A stretch of 64,000 nt of DNA from CAYRNR01 sp964425605. Its GTDB lineage: Bacteria; Myxococcota_A; UBA796; UBA9615; CAYRNR01. The position numbers were made by a program, and so were the translations under genes. The stretch spans positions 1-64,000 of the forward strand of contig CAYRNR010000013.1 of the NCBI GenBank assembly GCA_964425605.1, read 5' to 3'. The notes beneath the pieces were generated by a model. It did no database searches and was not told the DNA's origin. It saw only the letters and a list, made by a program, of their open reading frames with translations. Shown here piece after piece: positions 48,487-58,844 of the stretch; the stretch's first letter is position 1; the number at the start of each line of letters is the position of its first letter.

Positions 48487-49248
48487 ATGGTCAGTCACCC
48501 GGGCGCCACGAAGCTGAATCCGAACTGCGACGATCCCTCGATCGCGCGCTACTGGTCCAACGACGACGGCCCCGCCCCGGTCCACATCACCGGCGACGCC
48601 CTGCGCGCCATCTACAGCGGCAAGAAGTCGGGACTGCTGTTCCTGCGCGCGGAGGGCTGGACCAGCTGCGACGTCCACTTCCGCGATGGCAAGGTCGTGG
48701 GCTGCGCTGGGCCCGCGGACGAGTGGCGGCTCGGGCGCCTCCTGATCGCCACGGGCACCCTGACCCCGGAGGTCCTGGAGGGCCTCGTCGCGAACCTGGA
48801 CACCAGCTGGCTGGCCGACGCCCTCGTCGATGGATCGCTGCTGACCCCCGACGCCCTCGAGGAGCTGGTGTCGGAGCTGGTCAGGGACAGCTTCCTGTTC
48901 GCGTGCGGCGCTCCCTGGCGCAACATCTGGTTCGAGGAGCACGACATCGCCTTCCCCCTCGACCTGCGCCGCGGCTTCGACACCTCCCAGCTCTACGTGG
49001 AGGCCAAGCGGTGGAATGCCTGGGTGCGCCGGATCCTGCCCATGCTCACCCAGGGTCAGGATCCCGTGATCGAGGCGGCCCCGGCCGGCGAGCTCCCCGG
49101 CGGGGACGAGCTGACGGTCCTGCGCTGTGTGTGGGAGCCGATCCCCTACTCGGTGCTGCTCGCCCACTCCCCCCTGGTCCCCTCCCGCACGGCGGACGCG
49201 CTGGTGAAGCTCGTCGCGACGGGCTCCGTCAACGTCCTCCCGGGCTGA
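48487..49248 (+). CDS. DUF4388 (PATAN-like) domain protein
   Basis: A 253-residue cytosolic protein. Residues about 30-90 (VHITGDALRAIYSGKKSGLL ... VHFRDGKVVGCAG) match the DUF4388/PATAN-type domain abundant in Myxococcota and cyanobacteria, often in signalling and gliding or pilus-regulating proteins. The following helices (LGRLLIATGTLTPEVLEGLV; LVDGSLLTPDALEELVSELV) resemble the GspE N-terminal-like segments that often accompany it. The C-terminal half (about 150-253) has no recognised motif. Single gene, apparently leaderless ATG. It probably acts in a two-component or motility network, but no partner is adjacent. Confidence 0.78.
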   Translation: MVSHPGATKLNPNCDDPSIARYWSNDDGPAPVHITGDALRAIYSGKKSGLLFLRAEGWTSCDVHFRDGKVVGCAGPADEWRLGRLLIATGTLTPEVLEGLVANLDTSWLADALVDGSLLTPDALEELVSELVRDSFLFACGAPWRNIWFEEHDIAFPLDLRRGFDTSQLYVEAKRWNAWVRRILPMLTQGQDPVIEAAPAGELPGGDELTVLRCVWEPIPYSVLLAHSPLVPSRTADALVKLVATGSVNVLPG

Positions 49249-49287
49249 TCCCCTCAACTTTTTAGGACTTCGTCCGATACAGCGAAC

Positions 49288-49623
49288 ATGGCGATCTCCA
49301 CCGCCCTGTCCGGCCTCCTCCACCAGTCGCGCCGCCTCGAGGTCTCGGCCCACAACGTGGCCAACGCCACCACCGACGGGTTCCGGGCGAGCCGCGCGGT
49401 GGGCGAGGAACTCGCTTCCGGGGGCGTCGCCACGCGGATCGTCCCCACGGACGACTCCCCTCCCCTGCTGCTGGCCGACGGAGAACTCGTCACCGGCTCC
49501 AACACCGACCTCGTAGCGGAGGTGATCACGCAGATGAGCGCCCGCGCCGCGTACGGAGCGAACCTGGCGGTCCTGGAGGCCGAGCAGGAGACCCACGACG
49601 CCCTGCTCGACCTCCTCGCCTGA
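49288..49623 (+). CDS. Mini flagellar rod-like protein (FlgC/FlgG-type ends only)
   Basis: A 111-residue protein joining the two conserved ends of flagellar rod/hook proteins with little between. The N-terminus ISTALSGLLHQSRRLEVSAH...NVANATTDGFRASR matches the axial-protein ANDVANxxTxGF block; the C-terminus SNTDLVAEVITQMSARAAYG...ANLAVLEAEQETHDALLDLL matches the helical D0 end (SNVDLAxE...AYxANLxVxxxxxEML). FlgC itself is about 135 residues. No other flagellar gene is in the window. It could be a remnant, an orphan rod protein, or a structural protein of another envelope device. Follows the DUF4388 gene by 39 nt. Confidence 0.75.
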   Translation: MAISTALSGLLHQSRRLEVSAHNVANATTDGFRASRAVGEELASGGVATRIVPTDDSPPLLLADGELVTGSNTDLVAEVITQMSARAAYGANLAVLEAEQETHDALLDLLA

Positions 49624-49692
49624 ACGCCGTAGATCGGCCTTCCGCACGCGGCCACTCCGTGTCACATTGTCCGCCGACCTGGAGGACGACCG

Positions 49693-52035
49693 ATGCACCG
49701 GACCTGGATACTCGCCCACCTCATGCTGCCCCTGCTCCTGATCGTCGCGACGGGCTGCGGGGACGACCCGGCCGACGATGACGACGACATCACCGCGGAC
49801 GACGACGACGACGCCACCTCGGACGACGACGACACGTCCGAAGGGGATGACGACGACTCGTCCGGAGGCGGCGAGGGCTTCGACTGGACCGCCGACTGGG
49901 AGGCCCTGACCCAGGGGGTCGAGACCATCGAGTCGGGCGAGTCGCTGCCGTCGTCCACGGTCGTGTGGGGTGACCTCGCCTTCCCGGTGATCCTCGACGA
50001 GTCCAACCTGCCGTTCGTCACCGCGGCTCACGCCGGCGACGGTCGCGTCGTGCAGGTGGGCCACGAGGGATATCTGAGCGGCGGTCTGACCGGCGACGGC
50101 GATACGGGCCGGTTGATCCGCAACGCGCTCGAGTGGGTCGCGGGCGTACCCGAACCGACCGTCGGCGTGGAGGACGGCATGAGTTCGACGCTGTCGTGGG
50201 TGCTCGACGAGGGCCACACCGCCTCGTACACGGACCTCGAGAACCTCGACGGCTTCGACGTCTACATCACCACCACGTACAACGAGCCGTCCGAGGCCGG
50301 CCTCGCCGCCTTCCGGGGGTGGCTCCAGGCCGGCGGCGGCCTGATCGCCGGCGGCCACGCCTGGTGGTGGGGCTACTCCAACGACAACGCCGCGGAGAAC
50401 TATCCGGGCAACAAGCTGCTGTTCGACGCGGGGCTGGTGATCACCAGCGGCTATGTCAGCGCGGGCACCGACACGGTGGGCGACGAGGCGCCGTCGGTGC
50501 TGCTCAACGCCACGCGCGCCCTGGGGCCGGTCGGGGACCACCTCGACGACAGCGATCCCCTGGACCTGGACGAGCAGCTCCTGGCGTCCAGCTCCATCTC
50601 CCTGGCCATCGACCACCTGCCCCTGTCGTGGGCGTTCTTCGACGACGCCATGGAGCTGAGCCAGACCACGCCGGTGATTCCCACCGCCGCCGATCCCGTG
50701 GTGCCCGGGGACCAGCCCATCGAGGCCCTGGTGGTGCACCTGGACGCCAAGCTCGCCGCCGACCTGCCCGCCGAGGAGGTGCTCGCCCACCCCGCGGGGG
50801 AGGACTTCCCCGGCGTCCCGGACTCCGCCGCGACCGAGCTCCTCACCGTGACGATCGACGCCAGCTACGAGGGCCGGGACAGCCGCTACATGTACTCGGG
50901 CGCTGGCGCGGACGTGTGGCGCAGCACGGGCGCGTGGATTCCCGCGGGCGAGCTGGTGACCGTGACCGTGCCCCCCGACGCGGCTGGCCACGGCCTCGGC
51001 CTGCTCGTGGGCGCGCACACAGACAGCCTGTGGTCCACCACGGAGTGGACCCGCGTCCCCGAGATCACCCGCAGCTACCCCCTGGACGCCGCCGAGACGG
51101 CCGTGGCCACCGCGTTCGGCGGCCTGGCCTACGTCACCGTGCCCGGCGGCACGGACCTGGGCGAGATCGAGGTCACCCTCGACGGCGTGATCCCCGCGCC
51201 GCGCTTCGTCCTCGGGCAGACGGACCCGGCCGCCTGGACCGCGAGCATCCGCGATCTCCCCGCCCCCTGGGCGGAGCTGGAGAACGACAGCTTCGTGCTC
51301 ACCGTGCCGTCGAGCGAGATCCGCGCCCTCGACGACCCCGAGACCCTGGTGGGCCTGTGGCAGGAGGTGCTGGACGGCTGCGCCGACCTCGCCGCCATCG
51401 ACCACGACCGCGTCCGCGCCGAGCGCATGGTGGTGGACCGCCAGATCAGCGCGGGCTGGATGCACTCGGGCTACCCGATCATGGCCCACGACGTGTCCGC
51501 GCCCGACCTGCTCGACACCCAGCACCTGCTCGACAACGGCGACTGGGGCGCCTTCCACGAGCTCGGTCACAACCACCAGCTCAGCTCCTGGCTCCTGCCC
51601 GGCACCACCGAGGCCTCGGTCAACCTGTGGTCCGTGTACGTCTACGAACAGGTGCTGGGGCAGTCCCGCGACGACGCCCACCCCTCCCTGGACCCCGACG
51701 ACCGCGCCGATCGCATCGACGACTACCTCGACGGCGGCGCCGACTTCTGGTCCGACTGGAACGTCTGGACCGCCCTGGAGACCTATCTGCAGCTCCAGGA
51801 GGCCTTCGGCTGGGACCTCTACTTCGACCTGTTCGCCGAGTACAACGACCTCACCGCCGGAGAGGAGCCGGCCGGTGACCAGGCGATCATCGACCAGTGG
51901 GTGGAGCGGTCGTCCCTCGCCACCGGCGTCGACCTCGGCCCCTTCTACACGGCCTGGGGCTTCCCCGTGTCCCAGGATTCCCTCGACGAGGCGTCCCTGC
52001 TCCCGGCCTGGGCCGACGATCCGATGAATCCCTGA
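49693..52035 (+). CDS. Peptidase M60-family lipoprotein
   Basis: A 780-residue lipoprotein: lipobox IVATGC (Cys22) and an acidic tether of DDDDD-T/A units to about residue 62. The N-terminal part (about 65-300) has a glutamine-amidotransferase-like flavour (VVQVGHEGYLSGG, GGGLIAGGHAWWWG). The C-terminal part is a gluzincin M60 (enhancin/TCAF-like) peptidase: DGCADLAAIDHDR, YPIMAHDVSAPDLLD, the zinc motif FHELGHNHQ (about 621-629) and the downstream TTEASVNLWSVYVYEQ with the third-ligand Glu. M60 enzymes cut mucin-type glycoproteins. GGAGGACGACCG precedes the ATG. Likely a surface protease. Confidence 0.87.
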   Translation: MHRTWILAHLMLPLLLIVATGCGDDPADDDDDITADDDDDATSDDDDTSEGDDDDSSGGGEGFDWTADWEALTQGVETIESGESLPSSTVVWGDLAFPVILDESNLPFVTAAHAGDGRVVQVGHEGYLSGGLTGDGDTGRLIRNALEWVAGVPEPTVGVEDGMSSTLSWVLDEGHTASYTDLENLDGFDVYITTTYNEPSEAGLAAFRGWLQAGGGLIAGGHAWWWGYSNDNAAENYPGNKLLFDAGLVITSGYVSAGTDTVGDEAPSVLLNATRALGPVGDHLDDSDPLDLDEQLLASSSISLAIDHLPLSWAFFDDAMELSQTTPVIPTAADPVVPGDQPIEALVVHLDAKLAADLPAEEVLAHPAGEDFPGVPDSAATELLTVTIDASYEGRDSRYMYSGAGADVWRSTGAWIPAGELVTVTVPPDAAGHGLGLLVGAHTDSLWSTTEWTRVPEITRSYPLDAAETAVATAFGGLAYVTVPGGTDLGEIEVTLDGVIPAPRFVLGQTDPAAWTASIRDLPAPWAELENDSFVLTVPSSEIRALDDPETLVGLWQEVLDGCADLAAIDHDRVRAERMVVDRQISAGWMHSGYPIMAHDVSAPDLLDTQHLLDNGDWGAFHELGHNHQLSSWLLPGTTEASVNLWSVYVYEQVLGQSRDDAHPSLDPDDRADRIDDYLDGGADFWSDWNVWTALETYLQLQEAFGWDLYFDLFAEYNDLTAGEEPAGDQAIIDQWVERSSLATGVDLGPFYTAWGFPVSQDSLDEASLLPAWADDPMNP

Positions 52036-52059
52036 ATAATCCCCCATCACGCGCGTCGA

Positions 52060-52119
52060 AGGGTGCCGGGTACGGGCACCCTGAACTTGCACAGAACACG
52101 TTTTCGCACCTAAGGTGCG
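52060..52119. promoter_or_regulatory. Two hairpins between the M60 gene and the channel gene
   Basis: GGGTGCC...GGCACCC (52061-52081, 7-nt loop) lies 25 nt after the M60 stop and may be a terminator without a T tract. CGCACCT-A-AGGTGCG (52105-52119) is an almost perfect palindrome followed by GTTCATTTTT; it could be a terminator or an operator, because TTGCAC (52088) and TAAGGT (52111) give a possible promoter for the channel. Confidence 0.35.
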
Positions 52120-52158
52120 CGTTCATTTTTCCGACCATCCGAGGAGGAGATACGACCG

Positions 52159-53061
52159 ATGCAGGGCTTCCTGGAGAAGATCGCCGAGTCCAAGTGGTTC
52201 CAGAACTTCATCACCGCCGTGATCCTCGCGGCCGGCGTCATCGTCGGCTTCGAGACCTACAAGGGCTTCGCCGCCGAGCACGAGCACACGTTGATGCTGC
52301 TCAACGACATCGTGCTGTGGATCTTCGTGGCGGAGATCGTGGTCAAGATGGGGGCGCACGGCTCCAAGCCGTGGCGCTACTTCCTCGACCCGTGGAACTG
52401 CTTCGACTTCGCCATCGTCGCGGTGTGCTTCCTGCCCATCGACGCCCAGTACGTCACCGTGCTGCGACTCGCCCGCCTGCTGCGCGTGCTCAAGCTCGTG
52501 CGCGCCCTGCCCAAGCTGCAGATCCTGGTGGGCGCCCTGCTCAAGTCCATCCCCTCGATGATGTACGTCACCGTGCTGCTGTTCCTGCTCTTCTATCTGT
52601 ACGGCGTCGCGGCCACCTTCATCTTCTCGGACAACGACCCCGTCCACTTCGCCAACCTGCAGATGTCCATGCTCTCGCTGTTCCGGGCGGTCACCCTCGA
52701 GGACTGGACCGACCTGATGTACATCCAGATGTACGGCTCGGCGAACTACGGCTACGACGCGGCCATGCTCGAGCTACACCAGCCCGTGTCCAAGGCCATG
52801 CCCCTGTTCGGCTCGCTGTTCTTCGTGTCCTTCGTCCTCTTCGGCACGATGATCATCCTCAACCTCTTCATCGGCGTGATCATGACCGGCATGGACGAGG
52901 CCCAGAAGGAGGCCGACGAGGCCGAGCTGATCCGCCTGCGCGTCGGCGACGAACCCTCGCTCCACGACGAGCTGGCGACCCTGGCCAAGCAGATGGAGGC
53001 GATCCAGGAGCAGATGGAGCGGGTGCAGAAGAAGGCGAAGAAGGGGGCCAAGGCGGCGTAG
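52159..53061 (+). CDS. Voltage-gated cation channel (BacNav/Cav-like), filter TLEDWTD
   Basis: A 300-residue single-domain, six-helix voltage-gated channel that would assemble as a tetramer. S1-S3 are about 13-95; S4 (about 99-120, VLRLARLLRVLKLVRALPKL) has gating charges Arg103, 106, 109, Lys112, Arg115. The pore helix and selectivity filter read TLEDWTD (179-185), compared with TLESWAS in NaChBac and TLDDWSD in the calcium-selective CavAb design. The post-filter loop is about 15-20 residues longer than in NaChBac (YGSANYGYDAAMLELHQPVS). S6 is about 215-245, then a charged C-terminal helix with coiled-coil character (MEAIQEQMERVQKKAKK). GAGGAGGAG precedes the ATG. Acidic residues suggest divalent or mixed permeability. 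Confidence 0.9.
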   Translation: MQGFLEKIAESKWFQNFITAVILAAGVIVGFETYKGFAAEHEHTLMLLNDIVLWIFVAEIVVKMGAHGSKPWRYFLDPWNCFDFAIVAVCFLPIDAQYVTVLRLARLLRVLKLVRALPKLQILVGALLKSIPSMMYVTVLLFLLFYLYGVAATFIFSDNDPVHFANLQMSMLSLFRAVTLEDWTDLMYIQMYGSANYGYDAAMLELHQPVSKAMPLFGSLFFVSFVLFGTMIILNLFIGVIMTGMDEAQKEADEAELIRLRVGDEPSLHDELATLAKQMEAIQEQMERVQKKAKKGAKAA

Positions 53062-53877
53062 GCGTCTGCCCCCACCACTACCCGGACCCGTTCGGCTCGC
53101 CCGACCGATAACTCAGTTCCTCGCATCTGCTCCAGGACCCTTGTGACTCGGTTGTCCGAACCGAAGTTCGCCATGGACATGCCGGCCTATGGATTCTGTG
53201 GACGGGCGTGGCCCGCCCACAGAGACCACGGCCTTGGACAACCCCCTCGCTGCGCTTGGTGGTTGACCACATGTCCACAGCGACGACGACGGGTACAAGA
53301 AAGGGGAAGAAGAGGATGCTGGGGAAGGGGGAAGTTCGATGGGGGGCGGCGGCCCGGGCCGACGGACGAAACTCGCGGTCTGACGGGCCAGAAGCCGAGT
53401 TGTGTACGCCTGACGGACGAAACTCGCGGTCTGACGGGCCAGAAGCCGAGTTGTGTACGCCTGACGGACGAAACTCGCGGTCTGGCGGGCCAGAAGCCGA
53501 GTTGTGTACGTCTCCGGGCCTGGCCCCCTTCCCCGGCGTCCCTTCCCCGGCTTCCTTTCCCTATCCCCTCCCCAGCCCTTCATTCGTATTCGTCGTCGTC
53601 GCTGTGGGAATGTGGTCGGCGCGTTCAGAGCGTCGTGAAACGACGCGCGCGCCGTCCAAGGGCTTCGTGGACCTTGTGGGCGGGCCACGGAGGGAACAGG
53701 GTTTGGCGGCAGCTCACGGACACCTGAACCACCCATCTCTCCATCCCCACCCGCCCGTCCACGAGATCCACAAGCCCGCCATTTCCACAATGAATTCCCC
53801 CAACTACCCGGACCAGTTCCGTTCGCCTGACGGACGAAACTCGCCGTCTGACGGGCCAGAAACCGAGTGAGTGAGCG
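53062..53877. other. 816-bp gene-free island of inverted and tandem repeats
   Basis: No credible gene: open frames cross the whole stretch but lack the GC-rich third positions of neighbours. Around the 51-bp array lie nested inverted blocks: 53207-53221 with 53675-53689 (15 of 15), 53232-53239 with 53654-53661 (8 of 8), 53265-53296 with 53586-53617 (27 of 32). All centre near 53440. Outside, CTACCCGGACC occurs directly at 53078 and 53804 with similar following sequence, flanking the island. A compact hairpin (TCTGTGGACGGGC/GCCCGCCCACAGA, 53195-53223) and several TCCACA-type words are present. Confidence 0.65.
53361..53513. repeat. 51-bp tandem repeat, three copies (fourth partial at 53829)
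   Basis: Copies start at 53361, 53412 and 53463, beginning GACGGACGAAACTCGCGG. They are identical except one A-to-G change in the third and the last bases. A diverged fourth copy (53829-53868) lies beyond the right inverted arm. Each unit contains an imperfect 12-nt inverted repeat, ACTCG...TCTG and CAGA...CGAGT, around a 6-nt centre. No unique spacers separate the copies. Confidence 0.9.
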
Positions 53878-54945
53878 CTACCCCTCCCAGCAAGCCCGAT
53901 GATCCGGATGATGATGCAGGTGCCCAGGCGCCCCGCACGCGCTCTGTCCCGCATGATCCGTCTCCACCACGCAGATCTCCGACGCGTCGGGATCCAGCTG
54001 CCAGATCACCGTGTGCGACCAGTGGCCCCAGGTGTTGATGGCGTAGGTCGAGCAGTAGTTGCAGCTGCCGTCGTCCTCCCACCAGCCGGTGGTGATCTCG
54101 GTGGCGATGTCCGAGGCGAGGCCGTCGAGGTAGAGCTGGAAGACCATGAAGCCGTGGTCGGAGATGGGCCAGTAGTCGTAGCCGAGGAAGTAGCCGCTGC
54201 CATCGGTGGTGACCGAGTGGGGGATGTCGCCGCCGCCGTTGTAGATGGAGTCGTAGTCGGTGGAGTCGGCGTAGTCGATGCGGATGGGGACGCCGGGGAC
54301 GCCGGCGCCGTGCTCGTCGAGGACGTACAGGTGGACCTCGTTGCCGTAGGTGGGCTGCTCGGCGCAGGTCCACTGATGGTTGGTGGTGACCTTGTACACG
54401 CCGTTCGAGGCGTCGGGGCCGGCGGGGCGGGGGGTGACGGTGACCTCGCCGGCGACCTCGGGGGTGCTGCCGTCGATGAGGCCGGTGACGCAGACGTCGC
54501 CCGGCTGTACGCCGGCCACGGCAAAGTAGTACAGGGTGTCGCCGCCGCCGGCGACGATGGTGGTGGGCTCGACCGAGGTGCCGGCGGCCTGCTCCACCTG
54601 CAGGGCCAGGGACGGGGCGGAGCCCGGTTCGGTGCCGTTGGTGGAGCGGATGATGACGGTCAGGGTGTCGCCGGGGTGAGGCTCGGCGGGGTCGAAGTGC
54701 ACGTCGGCGGCCAGGGCGGGCGAGGACAACGAGTCCGGCGTGCAGGTGAACGGCGGCGCGGTGTCGTCGTCGTCACCGGCCAGACTGTCGTCGTCGTCAC
54801 CGGGCAGGCAGTCGTCGTCGCCCGAAGGGGTCGCGTCGTCGTCGTCCGACGGTCCGGTGTCGTCGTCGCCGGACCACTCCTGGGAGCACGCGGCGAGCCC
54901 CAGGGGCAGCGCGAGCAGCGCGACGAGACCAAAGTACTGGCGCAT
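53878..54945 (-). CDS. Asp-linker lipoprotein with Ig/CnaB-like domains, 355 aa
   Basis: Lipobox LGLAAC (Cys20), then a tether of GDDDDS/GDDDDT units to about residue 66. Residues about 75-170 form an Ig-like domain (HPGDTLTVIIRSTNG ... EVAGEVTVTPRP). Residues about 180-290 have a CnaB/intradiol-dioxygenase-like beta-sandwich flavour (NEVHLYVLDEHGAGVPGVPI ... DGSGYFLGYDYW). The C-terminus is His-rich (HLHHHPDHRACWEG), a possible metal site. CTGGAGGGAACC precedes the ATG at 54945. Single gene bordering the repeat island. Surface lipoprotein of unknown role. Confidence 0.75.
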   Translation of the reverse strand: MRQYFGLVALLALPLGLAACSQEWSGDDDTGPSDDDDATPSGDDDCLPGDDDDSLAGDDDDTAPPFTCTPDSLSSPALAADVHFDPAEPHPGDTLTVIIRSTNGTEPGSAPSLALQVEQAAGTSVEPTTIVAGGGDTLYYFAVAGVQPGDVCVTGLIDGSTPEVAGEVTVTPRPAGPDASNGVYKVTTNHQWTCAEQPTYGNEVHLYVLDEHGAGVPGVPIRIDYADSTDYDSIYNGGGDIPHSVTTDGSGYFLGYDYWPISDHGFMVFQLYLDGLASDIATEITTGWWEDDGSCNYCSTYAINTWGHWSHTVIWQLDPDASEICVVETDHAGQSACGAPGHLHHHPDHRACWEG

Positions 54946-55004
54946 GGTTCCCTCCAGCGCGAGAATACCACCTCCCCGAAGAGACCCAACGAGAGGAGCC
55001 CTCG

Positions 55005-55585
55005 ATGCAATTCCCCCTGCAGCTGACCTTCAAGATCATGGCCCTGGCACCGCAGATCTTCGTGGCCGACTCGTCGGGCCAGCTGCTGTTCTACGTCAAG
55101 CAGAAGCTGTTCAAGCTCAAGGAGGCCGTCACGGTCTTCGCCGACCAGGGCCAGACCCAGGCCCTGTTCACCATCGCCGCGGACAAGATCATCGACTTCT
55201 CGGCGCGCTACCACTTCAAGGACGCCAACGGCCTGGACGTGGGCTCCATCAAGCGCCAGGGCATGAAGTCGCTGTGGAAGGCCTCCTACGACATCTACGA
55301 CGGCGAGGAGGTGGAGTTCACCATCAAGGAGGACAACCCCTGGATCAAGTTCCTCGACGCCCTGCTCTCCGAGATCCCGATCATCGGCCTGGTGGCCAAG
55401 TACCTGTTCAACCCCAAGTACAACGTCACCCGCCCCGACGGCACCCGCGTCGCCCGCCTGATCAAGCAGCCGGCCTTCTTCGAGGGCAAGTTCCAGATCA
55501 CCAAGGAGGCGGACATGGACGAGTTCGAGGAGAAGCGCATCGCGCTGAGCCTGCTGATGATGGTGCTGCTCGAGCGAAGGCGGGG

Positions 55586-55589
<4 letters not shown>
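55005..55589 (+). CDS. LURP-one-related / scramblase-like protein
   Basis: A 194-residue cytosolic protein matching the LURP-one-related (Tubby C-terminal-like beta-barrel around a central helix) family: LAPQIFVADSSGQLLFYVKQ (about 14-33), LFKLKEAVTVFAD, SARYHFKDANGLDVGSIKRQ (about 66-85) and SLWKASYDIYDG. The last 40 residues form the hydrophobic/amphipathic central helix. Related folds bind phosphoinositides or act as phospholipid scramblases; bacterial roles are unknown. GAGAGGAGCC precedes the ATG. It converges on glgB with stops overlapping in CTAA (55586-55589). Confidence 0.82.
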
Positions 55590-57781
<2,192 letters not shown>

Positions 57782-57801
57782 GGGACCGTCCAGAGGAGGG
57801 C

Positions 57802-58011
57802 TCAGCCTTCGCGCGGCCAGGGGTACAGGGTGAACAGCTCGGCGTCCTCCCCGGAGTCCGACGCGATCAACATCAACGACCGCGACAGGCCGCGACCCTT
57901 GAGCAGGAAGCAGTGCTGCGAGAGCCCCTCACACTCGTAGCGCTGCTGCTCGTCGTCCCACTGGGTCTTCTCACCGCAGACCGGGCACTTCGGGGATCGG
58001 GCCTTGCTCAT
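57802..58011 (-). CDS. Small zinc-ribbon protein, 69 aa
   Basis: A short protein with one CPVCG knuckle (Cys9, Cys12) and later Cys27 and Cys34 (YECEGLSQHCF), enough for one zinc. The rest is unremarkable and ends ELFTLYPWPREG. GAGAGGAG lies 7 nt before the ATG at 58011, and it sits tightly between glgB (20-nt gap) and the methyltransferase-like gene (21-nt gap) on the same strand, which supports a real gene. The family is not recognised. Confidence 0.65.
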   Translation of the reverse strand: MSKARSPKCPVCGEKTQWDDEQQRYECEGLSQHCFLLKGRGLSRSLMLIASDSGEDAELFTLYPWPREG

Positions 58012-58032
58012 GATGCGCTCCTCTCGACGCGT

Positions 58033-58743
58033 TCAACGGGCACCCGGCGCGTCCGCGCCAGGATACGCCAGATACACCACGTCACCGGGTTCGTCCACCT
58101 CGCGGCCCATCTCGGAGGTGTCCACCGGCACCACGCACGGGAACACCGCCTCGAGGACGCGGCGGAACGGCGGATTGGCCTGGGGGCTCCACACGGCCAG
58201 CACCCCGCCGGGGGTGAGGATCCGACGGCACCGCCGGACCCCGTCGGGCTCGTAGAGGCCGGCGTTGCCCTCGGCGGCCAGCCAGCCCGGGCCGTTGTCC
58301 ACGTCCAGCAGGGCCAGGTGGAACGATTCCGGCGACTCGCCCAGGACCTCGGCGAGGTCGGCGACGCGGACCTCCACCCGGGGATCGTCCACGGCCGCGC
58401 CGTTGACCTCGGTGAAGTACAGGCGGTTCCACTCGACCACCCGCGCGCCGATCTCGGCGACCACGACCCGCTCCACGCCGGGGAGGTCCAGGGCCGCGCG
58501 CAGGGTGTGCCCCGCGCCGAGGCCCCCGACCAGCACCCGGAGCCCGTCTCGAGGCCCATCGAGGCGCTGGAGGGCCAGATCCGCCATGGCCCGCTCGCTG
58601 TGCGCGCCGTGGCTGGCCATGAGGAAGTTGCCGTCGATGGCCACCTCGTAGCCCACCTCACCCGTCTCGGCGCGATAGCGGCGCAGTGTCAGCTCACCCA
58701 GCGGCGTGTTCTCGCGTTCGATCAGCTCGTAGTCGATGTGCAA
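58033..58743 (-). CDS. Spermidine-synthase-like SAM-binding protein
   Basis: A 236-residue Rossmann-fold protein of the polyamine aminopropyltransferase/SpeE-like group: an N-terminal beta-hairpin region (LGELTLRRYRAETGEVGYEV), FLMASHGAHSERAMADLAL, glycine motif VLVGGLGAGHTLRAAL (about 70-85), acidic strand end VVVAEIGARVVEWN (about 92-105), RVADLAEVL, and LALLDVDNGPGWLA (about 143-156). The usual DxxD catalytic signature is altered (DVDNGP), so the true reaction may be another methyl or aminopropyl transfer. The start is TTG at 58743 with GGAGAG 7 nt upstream. Divergent from the hydrolase-kinase unit. Confidence 0.75.
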   Translation of the reverse strand: MHIDYELIERENTPLGELTLRRYRAETGEVGYEVAIDGNFLMASHGAHSERAMADLALQRLDGPRDGLRVLVGGLGAGHTLRAALDLPGVERVVVAEIGARVVEWNRLYFTEVNGAAVDDPRVEVRVADLAEVLGESPESFHLALLDVDNGPGWLAAEGNAGLYEPDGVRRCRRILTPGGVLAVWSPQANPPFRRVLEAVFPCVVPVDTSEMGREVDEPGDVVYLAYPGADAPGAR

Positions 58744-58844
58744 GGGGTGCTCTCCGCGCGCCCGTTCAGGTACCCTAGTTCCGAGTGTCGAGGCTACGGG
58801 GGAGGCCTGCGCAGCGCAAGCGACCAGAGGGACCGGAGGGACCA

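Noticed and set aside
48340..52092. A 1250-residue open frame on the minus strand opposite the DUF4388, rod-like and M60 genes
   Set aside because: Same artefact; the plus-strand genes have ribosome sites or promoters and recognisable motifs.
53361..53513. CRISPR-like array
   Set aside because: The 51-bp units are directly tandem, with no unique spacers and no cas genes nearby.
53208..53870. A repeat-containing protein (DGRNSRSDGPEAELCTP units) on the plus strand
   Set aside because: 51 is divisible by three, so all frames stay open; third-position GC is much lower than in neighbouring genes, and the inverted arms explain the sequence better.
53062..53877. Chromosome replication origin
   Set aside because: Several TCCACA-type words resemble DnaA boxes, but none matches the consensus fully and no dnaA, dnaN, gidA or rpmH gene is near. 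Kept only as one option to test.
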